From Buddleja alternifolia (lineage: Eukaryota > Streptophyta > Magnoliopsida > Lamiales > Scrophulariaceae): 64,000 nucleotides of DNA. The stretch covers positions 22,942,480-23,006,479 of the forward strand of contig CM033397.1 of the NCBI GenBank assembly GCA_019426215.1, in the 5' to 3' direction. The notes beneath the pieces were generated by a model that was not told where the DNA came from, ran no database searches, and saw only the letters and a program-made list of their open reading frames with translations. Made by a program: the position numbers and the translations under genes. This document shows positions 22,250 through 32,710 of the stretch, piece after piece. How positions within the stretch are numbered: position 1 is the stretch's first letter; each line of letters starts with the position of its first letter.

Positions 22250-25200
22250 AAGTTTGCTATTGACTACCTGCCATATGGTTTCTACCATGTCATTTACATT
22301 TCTATGTTCATTGCCAAAAATTCTCCTATTTCTCTCTAATAGTAAATAATTGCGGCGAATACGGCTCTCCTTTTGTAGCCTACTAGTCTTCCCTTTACAT
22401 ATCTTCAAACCCCACTGTACATACTCTATTCATTTGACTTTTCTGCATTTTACTTGCATTTTATCCCAAGCCTTTTCCATCACTGTTTTAGTAAACAAGC
22501 ACTCAAAAAATAGGTGATCCCGACTTTCATTCGCACCTCTACATAGCACACAGGTCTCATCTACCATCGCCTGCCACTCACCAAGCCGATCCTTTGTTTT
22601 CAATTGATTCCGGATTGTAAGCTATAAATGGAACCGATGCCTAGCAATCGGCCCCTTTCCCCATACAAGCTTTTGCCAAAAGACTTCATCATAGTGCTCT
22701 CTCACATGCACGTATGCGTTTTGGATAGTAAATTTCCCTTCTCTCCATTGCTCTTGGACAACTTCAATTGCCTCAGTAAACTGGTCCTTTATGATAAGCA
22801 ATTTTCTTCACAATCATGAATCTGTGCATTTTTTTGTGATTATCTAGAGAGTGTGATTCTTTAAGTAATATGAGTGGATCCACCTGATCCACATGGAGTC
22901 AGCTCTGTTGGCAATATGCCAAATCTTCTTGAATAATGCAGCGACATTTCACTCGCTCAAAGAGATTATCCCAAACCCTCCTTCTTTCTTAGGTAAACAT
23001 ACATCAGACCACTTTACTGCCGCTTGATAGTGCCTTGTAGCTTCCCCACTCCACAAGAAACATCTGCACATCCTCTCAATCTCCTGAATAACCGTAAGGG
23101 GGATTGGGAAGATCTGACACCAGAACATCTGTATACCAAACACTATAGCTTTAATAAATAGAGCTCGACCTGCAAAGATTAAGAATTTAATAGTCTAAGA
23201 ATTAATCTTCTGCATAATCCTTTCAATCAGTGGTTGACAATTCTTAACAGTGAGTCTAGTCGATATCCAGGGTACCCCCAAGTACCTCATGGGCATCTCC
23301 CCCTCAGAGTATCCAGTACTCACAAGCAACTCTCTTTTGTTAACCTCAGTCATTCCACCACAAAGCAATTGAATTTTTTCCAAATTGACCTGCAAGTCGA
23401 ATACAGTAGAAACTCCCTAACCTTAGTCACTGACTGAACATCACCTTTGCTGAACATCATTAAATCATCAACAAAGAAGAGGTTTATCAGTCCAATTCTC
23501 CTGCATTTGGGATGGAATTTGAAAGCAGGATCCCGGTATAGTAAATTAAAACTCCTTGACAAATAATCCATAATGAGAACCAATAGATAGGGAGACATTG
23601 GATCTCCCTGTCTGAGCCCTCTTTTCCCTGCAAAGTACCCAAAAACAGATCCATGTAACATAATTGAATATGTGGGGGTAGATACACACAACATAATCAA
23701 GGATATCAGTTCAGGAGGGAATCTATAAGCCCCAAGTATCTGCTCCAGGAAAGGCTAACTCATGGTATCATACGCCTTTCTGATATCCACCTTCATCACC
23801 ACCTTTGGAGATATCCCCTTCCTCTTGTATCCTTTCACCAATTCATGACACAACATAACATTCTCCACAATGCTCCTCCCTTGTATGAAGGCTCCTTGAG
23901 CTTGGTTCACTACCTTTGGGAGCACCTGTTTGATTCTGTTACAAATCAGCTTTGACAACACTTTGTAAAGCACTATGCAACATGCAATGGGCCTGAAATC
24001 TCCTACCTTGGAAGGATTTTTAGAATTGGGGATTAAGTGTTAAAAGGTGTGATTTACCTCTTAATTTCCCTTTGGTGTAGCTGTCTATAACTGCTTCAGT
24101 AACCTCCTTCCCCACAATGCTCCATGATGTTTTGTAGAAAAGTGAGATATAGCCATCCGCTAGGGCTTGAAGGGCATATCCCTATTGTATAACCTCCTGA
24201 CTAATAGTGGCAATGGCTTGGCTTGTACTCCTCATAAGGCTTTGATAAAATCCCAAGATTTCCTGTTTAATTCCCTCAGGCTCAATAATCTGTTCACCTC
24301 TACTGTCTATCAGAGTCATAATTTTCCCTGGGGCTCTAGTAGCTTTTGTTTTGGCAAAGAAATACCTCGAGCACTCATCCCCTTTCTGATAAAACTCAGC
24401 TTTAGATCTTTATTTTTGGAAGTCCACTTCAACATTAATTACCTATTTGAGCTACTCATACACTATCCTTTCAGCTGCGATCAACTCCGCATCAAAAAGG
24501 TGCTTCTATAAATTAACTCTACTCCCCTGCAGCTGTAGTCTCACTTTCTGAACTTGTTCTGAGATGTTAGAGTAGTTGCCTCGGTGTAGCCCATTGAGTT
24601 TGTTTTTCAATCCCTTACACTTCTGTACCACTCTAAACATCCGACAGCCATCTACTTGCCTATCTCATTCTATTTGAACCAGCTTCATAAATTGAGGGTG
24701 GTGTCTCCATCCATTAAGGAACTTGAAAGGAGAGTATCCCAATTTCACCTCCTTCCAACTTAAGATCATGGGACAATGGTCAGAAATGTCATTGTCCTTA
24801 AACTCCATAATCACTCCCTTCATATTGAGAAACCACTCCCCATTGGATACTATTCTGTCTAACTTGTAGTATGTCCTAGTGAGCTGGTCTTGGTTGTTGG
24901 TCCACGTATGAAATTTCCCAGAGAAGGGTATATCCTCCAGCCCTGCACTTTCAAAACAATCCTGCATGTCCACATTTCCCCCTCCAAAACTGCCATCACT
25001 ATTTAGTTTTTGATCTTGTTTGATGGTTGCATTCCAATCCCCCATTAACACCCAGGGTTCTTGAATTTGCATTTGCTTCAATTCATTCCATAAATCCTTC
25101 CTGCTAGCCTCATTGTTCATAACATATATTATAGTCAAAATAGAGACTTACTCCCCATTTGAATTCTACAAGTAATTTGTTGGGCAGTGACACTCAAGAT

Positions 25201-25443
25201 GACACTATGGATAATACTTCTCTTCCAAAACAACCATATCCTACCATTACTTGCAACAACGTAGTTATTTATAACTTCCCACTCATCCCCAAACTGTTTT
25301 CTTATTGCAGCGTACTTATTTGGTCTAACTCGAGTTTCTAGAATCCCCATCACCTCTAACTTATGGGTTGAAGCTAGCTTTCTAACAGCGTACTGTTTGT
25401 TGGCTATATTCAACGCTCTAATGTTCCACGTGGCAATAGTCAT
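22250..25443 (-). pseudogene. LINE ORF2: endonuclease and reverse transcriptase
   Basis: It starts at MTIATWNIRALN (25443), 20 bp after ORF1 ends. APE-type endonuclease motifs are seen in two frames: ETRVRP, MGDWNATI, KLDRIVSN and NDISDHCPM, with a frameshift near 25136. RT blocks follow: AFIQGRSIVENVMLCHELV, KVDIRKAYDTM, GLRQGDPMSPYLLVL and the catalytic FFVDDLMMFS (23440-23475). The zf-RVT region near 22480-22580 encodes a cysteine-rich segment (CVLCRG..HLFFEC-like) in broken frames. At least four frame changes disrupt it. It would have nicked target DNA and copied the element RNA in place. Confidence 0.85.
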
Positions 25444-25463
25444 GTAATTTGAGGGTCACCCCG

Positions 25464-26678
25464 TTATGTTCCCACACTTTTTACCCCACTACCAACATGA
25501 TCAAGCACTTGAAATAAATTGGACAAGGCGTTTTGAACCTCCAAATTAGTTGTCTTTTTTGCCCAGTTACCTCCTTTTTTCGTCTTGGTTCCTTTGACCG
25601 GCTGCCAATCCTGCATTAGCATCTTACCTTTTTTATTCTATTGTTGGGCTGGGGTGTTCTGCACTGAACTAGTAGTAACTTATTGTGTTTGTGGCATTTC
25701 AGTCTCTGGCTGAGCATTCTGTATTTGGCCCGGCTCACTATGTCCTGCCCCCACTTCCATCCCCTCCCTTCTCTTCACTTGCCATTTTTGAATTACTTGT
25801 TTTTGACACCTAAACTCTTGATGTCCCCAACATTTACACCTCTTACACAACATTGGGAGCCATTCATATTTAACAGATTGCTTTAACAATCACTGATTCC
25901 CTTCACGTCGAATTGTTATCTCCGTCGAAAGCTTTTTCCTCACTTCAACTTTAACAAGCAGGCCTGCAAAATCCAATTTCAAACGTTGGGCTGTCATCTC
26001 GTCAGTTTGTATCGGATCCTCAATCTTGCTGGCTATTTTGCTGAGACTCTTAACACCTCACATGCCAATTGGTAGATTTGGGAGTTGAATCCACACAGGA
26101 ACATGGGTTATATCCTCTGGTTTTTCCAATCCCTCCTCCCACTTCTTTAATATCATGCGTTTAGAGTAAAAAAATTGTACTCCTCTTTCATAAGCAGCAT
26201 TCACAGCTTCAGCCGAGTCAAATCTTAAAATAAAGTGTGTTCCTTGTTTCACTACCTTAGACATTTGCAAACCCTTCCACCTGACCTTTAAGAAATTCAC
26301 CATAACTAGAGTTGGTATATCCTGCCCCAGAATGTACCCATACATTGAATTCTTCCAGTACTCCAGCTCTGAGTTGATATCCTCTTGACCAATACAAATT
26401 TCTTCACTGTCGCTAGCAATTTTCTCAAGCTTTGTCAAATTGCTTCCTTCTTGATTACTCGCAAACAACGAACTCCACGCCTTGGGCTCTAGTTTATCGA
26501 TCTCGTCCTCGCTGACCGGTAGATGTACTGATTTCTTCAGAATCGCCTTGCGTGGGCTCTCCTAAACTATCTCCCCATGCTCAATCCCTAACTCCATGAC
26601 AGATTCAGCAACCTTCTCTGGATTAGGACTCTGCTCTCTGGTCGACATCGCCATGTCAGATCCCCGTCGACTCGCCAT
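25464..26678 (-). pseudogene. LINE ORF1 with DUF4283-like region and zinc knuckle
   Basis: One continuous frame of 405 codons from ATG (26678) to TAA (25464) is interrupted by in-frame stops: TAG after GEIV (about 26563), TGA after LPIGM (26058), TGA near 25890, and TAA/TAG near 25680 and 25633. The middle resembles the plant DUF4283 RNA-binding region (FILRFDSAEAVNAAYERG, THVPVWIQLPNLPIGM). A zinc knuckle CKRCKCWGHQEFRC (CX2CX4HX4C) follows. ORF1 proteins of L1-type elements bind the element RNA. Reading straight through the stops restores the full domain order, so damage is by point mutation rather than indels. Confidence 0.8.
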
Positions 26679-27298
26679 TTTTAGGGTTTGGTGCACGTTA
26701 GCCTTCTAACGCGCACCGAGAGCAAATAGACCCAACCCCGTTTTTCTGATAATTTTTTTTTTTGATATTCTTATTTGGTGCTATGTAAACCTTTTGGCTA
26801 TTTGATAACAATTTCTCTTTTTTGATGTCAATATGGAACAAATATGGAACAATTCCTTTGTGGCAATATGGGGCACCAAACAAGGGCACAAACATAAACC
26901 CTTCCGTAAGCTAAAAACAGGGGCTGAATGCAGTACAAACATGATATAAACCCAGGAATTAACAAAAAAAATCTATACTTGGCAGCATCATTAAACAGAA
27001 TACAAAGTCACATTCATTGAAATTCTTAAAAATCAAATTACAATGACGTACTTAAAAATAAAATTACAATCAACATTGTGCCCAAAATGGCACATATTAC
27101 CTAAGATATGTGAACATAATTCCCATTCACATCCCCCTTACCAGAACCCACAACCCTTGAAGTCCCTAAGATGGCAGATGTCACATCTTCTACTTTTTCT
27201 CCATTATCTTCAGATCCAGGAAGTTCACTTCCACCATCAAAATAAAAACCAAAATTGGATGAAAAAACAACTGGTGTGCCAATTGGATACCATGTAGC

Positions 27299-27497
27299 TC
27301 AAAATGGCTTACACCATCTAAAGAAGTCGCAGGTATGTTTAGGGCAATAGTAGTACAATTTCCCTTTTGATGGTTTCCTGACTCAACAACTTGAATATCA
27401 GCCTCATTTTACACTTGCACAAAAGGGTACTCAAATACCTCAGGTCAAGTTCTTGTTTGGGCTGCTTGGGTTGTCTTCGATCCAAAGAGGAAGCCAT
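27299..27497 (-). pseudogene. GRF-type zinc-finger ORF, two frameshifts
   Basis: From ATG 27497 the frame begins MASSLDRRQPKQPKQ and reaches LCKCK. After single-base phase changes it continues as NEADIQVVESGNH and then YYYCPKHTCDFFRWCKPF, ending TGA at 27299. The CxC...C..HxC...FxW pattern is the GRF zinc-binding domain. Both phase changes sit in A-runs (AAAATGAGG, GGAAATTG). GRF-type ORFs are frequent in plant transposon-rich DNA. The cellular role of this one is unknown. Confidence 0.6.
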
Positions 27498-28480
27498 GGA
27501 AGGGTTTTTAATGTTGAGAGCATAGAGATGAAGAGGGAGAAGAAATAGGGTATGCTCTTTTTTAATTTCAGTCTTTTACATTTATTAAATAAGGGCAAAT
27601 TTGTTTTTAAACACAGTAAAACACCATTACCAGCTAGAGATTTCGCGCATGGGGAGCGTAGGGAGGCAGTGTACTTTATTCAAATTTACTCAGGGAGTTA
27701 AACTGCCTTTTTTTTTTTTTTTTGTTTCAGAGGCCTTTTTCTGCACTTCTGATGTTTCATAGGGAGGTAAATTGCAATTACCCCTACTTTTGAGCTATGT
27801 TATTATAAAATTTTGTGGATGAAGTTACGTTTTTTTTAAGATGTCGCTCAAGACAATAACAGGGGTAAATCACTTCATTTCTCTCCTTTTTTCTTTTTTT
27901 GTTGCCCACGGGTTTTCCCACACCACATTGGGTATGGGACTAATCCCGCTTCGCGATATTGAGTTTACCGCTGACTTGAGGGGATTTGTCACTGGGGGGA
28001 GTCGAACACACTCCCCACTCTCCTTATGTGCATCTTTGTGCATAAAATTGATTTCATATGCATGTGAAAGATCTCTGTTATTTTTTTAAAATTTTTATAC
28101 CAAAACAAACCTTAACAAGGATACATTTTCTTTTACATATTAAAATGAACCAACTGATTATTTAAAGTATTACTATCTATTCCATTTTTTACTTAACTGA
28201 ATTATACATAATTAAAGTTTTTTTTCCTTAATAAAAGTAGTCTTTGTCGCACATGCAATTTTTTATGTACACGCATCGAGTGTTGTGCTCCAACTGCTAG
28301 TGGAAAACTTATCTCCAGAGACAGTGAATGATTTCTATGGTCTTTGTTTTGTTTGTTATATTGCACACACAACCAGTGTGCTTGACCGCTAGTATATATG
28401 AACCAGGGTAGCTAACTATTTTTTTCGAATAGACTCAATTAAGGTAATAGTGTTTGCTCGATTAGATCACAACTGTAGAC
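27498..28480. other. Non-coding DNA with a possible transposon end
   Basis: At 27755-27785 the sequence agggaggtaaattgcaatta, followed by cccc, resembles MULE-like termini and may be the right end of the DNA element holding the GRF frame. The matching left end was not found. At about 27995-28015 a gggagtcgaacac motif is the inverse of a B box (possible SINE trace). No gene is supported. Confidence 0.35.
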
Positions 28481-28488
28481 CAATTGAA

Positions 28489-28559
28489 AGGGATGTAGCG
28501 CAGCTTGGTAGCGCCTTTGAGGGTCAAAAATGTCACGGGTTCCAATCCTGTCATCCCTA
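28489..28559 (+). tRNA. trnP: trnP(UGG)-like plastid-type tRNA, damaged anticodon arm
   Basis: AGGGATGTAGCGCAGC...TCACGGG..CAATCCTGTCATCCCTA matches the plastid tRNA-Pro acceptor, D and T arms. The anticodon arm (ctttgagggtcaaaaa) is shortened and lacks an intact TTTGGGT loop, so this is a tRNA pseudogene. Confidence 0.75.
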
Positions 28560-28703
28560 CCTATTCTTCTCCTCTGGGCAGTAACGAGGGATCCATTGAG
28601 ATCGATTCAAATTGGATATACATATTTTGACTATATACATGCAAGATGTGTATTGGGAAAAAGAATCCTTTTTCTTTACAGTCGTATCTACTGTGATAAG
28701 AAA

Positions 28704-28777
28704 GCGTTCTTAGTTCAGTTCGGTAGAACGTGGGTCTCCAAAACCCGATGTCATAGATTCAAATCCTACAAAGCGTG
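28704..28777 (+). tRNA. trnW: trnW(CCA)-like plastid-type tRNA
   Basis: GCGTTCTTAGTTCAGTTCGG and the anticodon loop TCTCCAAAA (CCA), followed by a T arm around GATTCAAATCC, match plastid tRNA-Trp. Several changes (acceptor mismatch, T-stem G to A) suggest a decaying copy. Confidence 0.85.
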
Positions 28778-29109
28778 ATTCCGTTCTTCTTAGGTCTAAT
28801 TACAATGAAATAACTTCACTAACTTGAAGAGCAACCTGAATTTGACCTCCTAAGCCCCTAAGCTGGCCTCTGTCTTGTCCGTGTAAGGCCGGGATGGGAC
28901 TTATTACTACCCCTTTGACCACTATATTCGTACATGGAGTCAGAGGAAATAGAATTTTTTTTTATTTCACAAATGGGTATGCTGGATTCTATATACGGAT
29001 AGATAGATCAATCGGTAGATTCACACCTGAGATCTTTCTACAGATAGTAGGGGTATCCACCCCCTATGGCCATGTTCTATTCGGAGGAATAAAATAAAAA
29101 TTGTCTTTC

Positions 29110-29202
29110 GGAGAGATGGCTGAGTGGTTGATAGCCCCGGTCTTGAAAACCGGTATAGTTTTGAACAAAGAACTATCGAGGGTTCGAATCCCTCTCTCTC
29201 CT
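29110..29202 (+). tRNA. trnS: trnS(UGA)-like plastid-type tRNA
   Basis: A class II tRNA: GGAGAGATGGCTGAGTGG, anticodon loop CTTGAAAAC (TGA), a long variable arm (tatagtt..aactatcga), GGTTCGAATCC T arm and the closing TCTCTCC. It folds well; a base change in the D arm is seen. In plastids it lies next to psbC, as here. Confidence 0.9.
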
Positions 29203-29446
29203 TTTTTTTTCCTCATTGAATAGATTTTTTCTATTGGTTTTGCCCAAATTGGTATCATAAAGAAAGGCGAATGGCTCGGCTATCCCACCTAGCCAAGCCA
29301 GAAAAAATAGAAAAATCGATTAGATAGAAATGAGTTGAAAAAAAAAGGAAAAATGAATACTTTTTAAGTATAACCTGATCCCAATATGTATGATGGAATC
29401 AAAGTAATTCCTACTTCAATTCAAGCATTGGATCTCCTGTCTCATC

Positions 29447-29516
29447 TCAATTAAGAGGGGTCATGGAAAGAATAGGTTCAAAATCACGATCAATTCCTTT
29501 TTCAAATCTAGCCTTT
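29447..29516 (-). pseudogene. psbC: psbC 3' fragment
   Basis: The minus strand encodes FEKGIDRDFEPILSMTPLN followed by a stop, the C-terminus of the photosystem II CP43 protein. Only about 20 codons are present. Upstream the frame runs into unrelated sequence (KEIDQLKSELVLEKELARTQ), so this is a junction fragment. Confidence 0.85.
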
Positions 29517-30174
29517 TGGCTTTCTCCATTCTGGGTCCGGGCTAATTCTTTTTCAAGCACCAATTCTGACTTTAGTTGATCAATTTCTTTAAGGGATCTA
29601 CTACGGAAAGTATTTAAACAAGACCGATTAAGCATGTTGACAAGTATCAAGCATACCAGCATAGCATGATGCCCACCACCCTACCCGAATACCATAGACA
29701 CTGACTCAATGCAAGGGAATGAGAGTCCTTATTCAAGCAATGCTAGCATTCGTTCCCAGTCAACAAGAGAGAGAAGACGAAGTCTTTTCCTTTCTTTCCT
29801 TCTTTCTTTCTACTCCGAGCCTGGCTCCAGGCCATGAAGCTTCTCCGCGGGTTCCTTCGCCTTTTCTTCTTTTTGTGCCACATTCAAGCTATTCTTTTTA
29901 GTTAGCTGTTGAACAGGAGGAAGAACAGCTTCTAAAGACAGACAGAAGAGCATCCAACCCGTTCTTTTGGCAGAGAGTTAAGGATTGTAATCCCCAACGA
30001 CAAAGGAACGAGCATTTTCGGGGACTAGCTCGGGATAATTCAGCTTCACCCGTTAAAGGAAATGACAAGAAAAAGCCTAAACAACCCTCCTAAGAAAGCA
30101 CGGGAAACATATCAGTATATGGTGCCATCTATTAATCATTAATCATCGAACCAACTCGTCACTCTGTATACCTG

Positions 30175-30888
30175 TTAACTTACCAATATTTGGCTTGGCA
30201 CTACAGCTTCATTAAGTGCTAAACATATAATAATAGCACCTATGAGTATAGAAAGTGTTTTTACGCTCACCGCGAGGTGATCTTCCGGTTCCGATAGGTT
30301 CTCAAGGAGTATGTCCCAAGGTAAATCCAAGGGGTCATAAGTCGGATGTAATAATCGTAAAATGTTTGCTTTCATCAGATGCCACTGCTCCACATGTTGA
30401 GTAGCTGCTACACGGATATCTTCTGTAATTGATATATCCTGAATAACCCTTACTGTTTCAATAAAATGCACTTTTAATGGTTTAATAATAGCAGCGTACA
30501 AGGGATTTCTATTCAAACTTTCAACCGGAAGATAAGCCCACCAAATTCCGAAACCGATTAACAAACAATAAAGAAGAAGAAATCGATTGTCAATTAAGTA
30601 AGAATAATTCAACCGCTCTTCGAAATTGAAATCCTTTATCTTGGAAGCTCGGTTCTCAAAGATTGAAGAAGAAAGAGAGCAGCTAGCAGTTGAAATTCGG
30701 TACTTACAAGCCAAAGATGCAGAGTTCCTCAAACAACAGGATTCACTGGTAGCTGAATTAAAAAAGGCTAACAAAGGGATATCCAGAAAGCTTGCAGAAC
30801 TGGAAGAACGAAGCCCCTCGACTTTTAATGCCCACAGATCTGCTGGAAGTAGGCACCCGAAGATGCCAAAGAAGCTAGCCACTATCAT
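30175..30888 (-). CDS. Chimeric organellar-type ORF, function unknown
   Basis: The open frame has 237 codons. About residues 1-85 are antisense to a plus-strand frame (30626-30895) that encodes a coiled-coil-like protein (KIEEEREQLAVEIRYLQAKD). About residues 90-237 include two likely membrane segments (FLLLYCLLIGFGIWWAYLP, LSILIGAIIICLALNEA) and a soluble middle with DPLDLPWDILLENLSEPEDH. I do not recognise the family. The layout suggests a mitochondrial-type chimeric ORF made by recombination. It lies in the organelle-derived insert, so expression in the nucleus is doubtful. Confidence 0.3.
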   Translation of the reverse strand: MIVASFFGIFGCLLPADLWALKVEGLRSSSSASFLDIPLLAFFNSATSESCCLRNSASLACKYRISTASCSLSSSIFENRASKIKDFNFEERLNYSYLIDNRFLLLYCLLIGFGIWWAYLPVESLNRNPLYAAIIKPLKVHFIETVRVIQDISITEDIRVAATQHVEQWHLMKANILRLLHPTYDPLDLPWDILLENLSEPEDHLAVSVKTLSILIGAIIICLALNEAVVPSQILVS

Positions 30889-30895
30889 CGTATAA
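30626..30895 (+). other. Coiled-coil coding fragment, antisense to 30175-30888
   Basis: The frame reads FSKIEEEREQLAVEIRYLQA followed by heptad-like KDAEFLKQQDSLVAELKKAN. This pattern is more protein-like than the antisense frame over the same bases. Similar coiled coils occur in Gag-like or plant mobile-domain proteins of retroelements. It may be a retroelement piece captured in organelle DNA. Confidence 0.35.
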
Positions 30896-31272
30896 TAAGG
30901 CAGAAGCTAAACTCTTTGGCCGCATGAAGAGCGGAGCTGCACTTTTGTGACTAGCTGAAAGTAAGTAATCTCAAGGCCCGGGCATTCACCCAAAGCTCAA
31001 ATAATCAATCAAACCCCCAAATGTCCACACCGCGCGGGAAAATCTCCACATTGCAATTGCAAAGAGCTTAGGCTGGCATCAGTGAGAACCTGACACGTCG
31101 TCGTCGTGATCTTAAGTCAGCATTGAAAATGATTTATTAAACGTGTTATCAAGTAGTTAGTTAGCCAAAGCGACGAAAACAAATAAACCATATATCTTCC
31201 AAATGATTCATAATCATTCCTCTTCTCTCATCTCCACTGCACAATGTTATTATTATCCTCATTTTGGGGGGG

Positions 31273-31376
<104 letters not shown>

Positions 31377-31416
31377 CGAGCGCCGAATTAAGCATTGTTT
31401 CATGAATTGATTGATC

Positions 31417-31427
31417 TCTTTTATATA
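31417..31427 (+). promoter_or_regulatory. Possible TATA box of small gene
   Basis: TTTTATATATC lies about 70 bp upstream of the ATG at 31497 and 45 bp downstream of the GA tract. It is a reasonable TATA element, but A/T-rich context makes it weak evidence. Confidence 0.35.
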
Positions 31428-31496
31428 TCCCCCTTATAATTAATTGATCTGATTAAATGTAATTTTACTTGAATCGGTTCCACATTGAAGATTGAG

Positions 31497-32710
31497 ATGG
31501 AGTTGTGGGACAAAATGATGATCCCCATGCAAAAAGTTTGGATCAAACTCTCTAAACGGGTTGGTCTTCATAAAACTGGTTAGTCCTTCTTTGTTTTGTT
31601 TTTTTAATATTTAATCTTTTAAAAGGTTTAACTATATCTCATTAATGTAATCGGACTTACGATCGAGTTTTTCTTCTTCATATATACAAATTTTTATTGG
31701 TGTTTTGTTTCTTTTGGATTTATTTTGTGCGTGTCCTTCCTTTCATTTTCGCGCACCATTAATCCTACATGCCACATTTTTTATAATCTCATTGATTTCA
31801 TGTCCTTTCCTTCTTGATAGATGCTTTTCTTTTCTTTTTCTTTCTTTTTTCTTATCTTCTGATAGAAGAAGAAATTATTGAGCTAAATGACCAAGTGAGG
31901 GAGGCATTCTGCAGATGCCTTCGTTCTTCTATAGAAAATTAAATAGGGATAAATAATACATTTACGTCGTGTTTGGATTTAAGGATTTGTAGCTAAAAGT
32001 TTTAAATCCATTAATAAATACATTAATCTTATTTGGATAATGAACTTGAAATTCAAAAATTCTCGTTTTGTGATATATTCTTTTGATTAGAGTGGATTGC
32101 AAATCGAATCCACCTGTTATGGAGTCTTTGAAATCCTTATCATACCCCCAACTGCGAACATACCTGATGAATACTTTGGATATAAGATCTGAAAATGAGG
32201 AAACAAAGGTATATTAATTAACCGGTCATTCTGCTAATTTGTAAAAAAATGAAAATTCATAATTAATACATCATTGTAGTAAAGGATTATAGAAATATGG
32301 ATTACTTTCGTAATAACGCTGAGAATGGCTATATTAGCCACATTTCTCGTGTCCCTTGACATATGAAACTTAGTAATACAGATATGAAAGTGGGAGGACT
32401 TGTCATATATTTGATAAGTAAGAAGATATAGCTGCTAAGAATTATGATATCTGTATTACGAATCTTGCCTAAACCTTGATCAGTGTTCATATAGAGTTCT
32501 TTTTATAAATGGTCATGTATTCAATGAGTTTTAGGGCTGGTGAAACTTCGACAAGATGTGAGGACATGCGAGTACGAGGATGTCCACATATTATGGGACA
32601 TGCTGAAGAGAAACGACACAGACCTTACCAGGACTAGAGAGGAGTGCTGTTGGAACCGCGTTCGTTGGGCACAAAGTGCAACCAACTGTTCTGCAGAGGT
32701 GTTTGATTGA
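31497..32710 (+). CDS. Small two-exon plant protein of unknown function
   Basis: Exon 1 is 31497-31578 and exon 2 is 32535-32710, with a GT-AG intron of 956 bp. Phases agree (phase 1), giving 85 residues. The N-terminus MELWDKMMIPMQKVWIKLSK is basic and amphipathic. Exon 2 encodes LVKLRQDVRTCEYEDVHILW followed by DMLKRNDTD, the most conserved-looking part, then a Trp/Arg-rich tail ending SAEVFD. I recognise the DVRTCEYEDVH..W.ML block as typical of small uncharacterised land-plant proteins, with no known activity. No signal peptide or membrane segment is evident. Initiation at 31497 is chosen because it is the first ATG and the conserved block is in frame with it. The long GA repeat upstream may influence expression. 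Confidence 0.75.

Larger units (their letters stand above)
22161..26760 (-). mobile_element. L1-type LINE, near full length
   Basis: A minus-strand non-LTR retrotransposon of about 4.6 kb. Its poly(A) tail is the T-run at about 22158-22167. The string tttttgatatt occurs at both borders (about 22150-22160 and 26756-26766), consistent with a target duplication. ORF1 (nucleocapsid-like, zinc knuckle) precedes ORF2 (APE endonuclease, reverse transcriptase, C-terminal zf-RVT region). Many frameshifts and stops show it is dead. It splits relics of a DNA transposon. Confidence 0.9.
28481..31000. other. Organelle-derived insert (plastid/mitochondrial mosaic)
   Basis: Plastid-type trnP(UGG), trnW(CCA) and trnS(UGA) and the C-terminal codons of psbC lie within 1.1 kb, joined in an order not found in a plastid genome. 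The trnP-trnW pair keeps plastid spacing, and psbC next to trnS is also the plastid order. The following 29660-31000 has the purine/pyrimidine character of angiosperm mitochondrial spacer and contains chimeric frames. A mitochondrial segment carrying old plastid inserts, transferred to the nucleus, is the simplest reading. Borders are approximate. Confidence 0.7.

Noticed and set aside
27841..28089. 82-codon plus-strand frame
   Set aside because: No recognisable domain; it contains a possible SINE B box and sits in non-coding flank.
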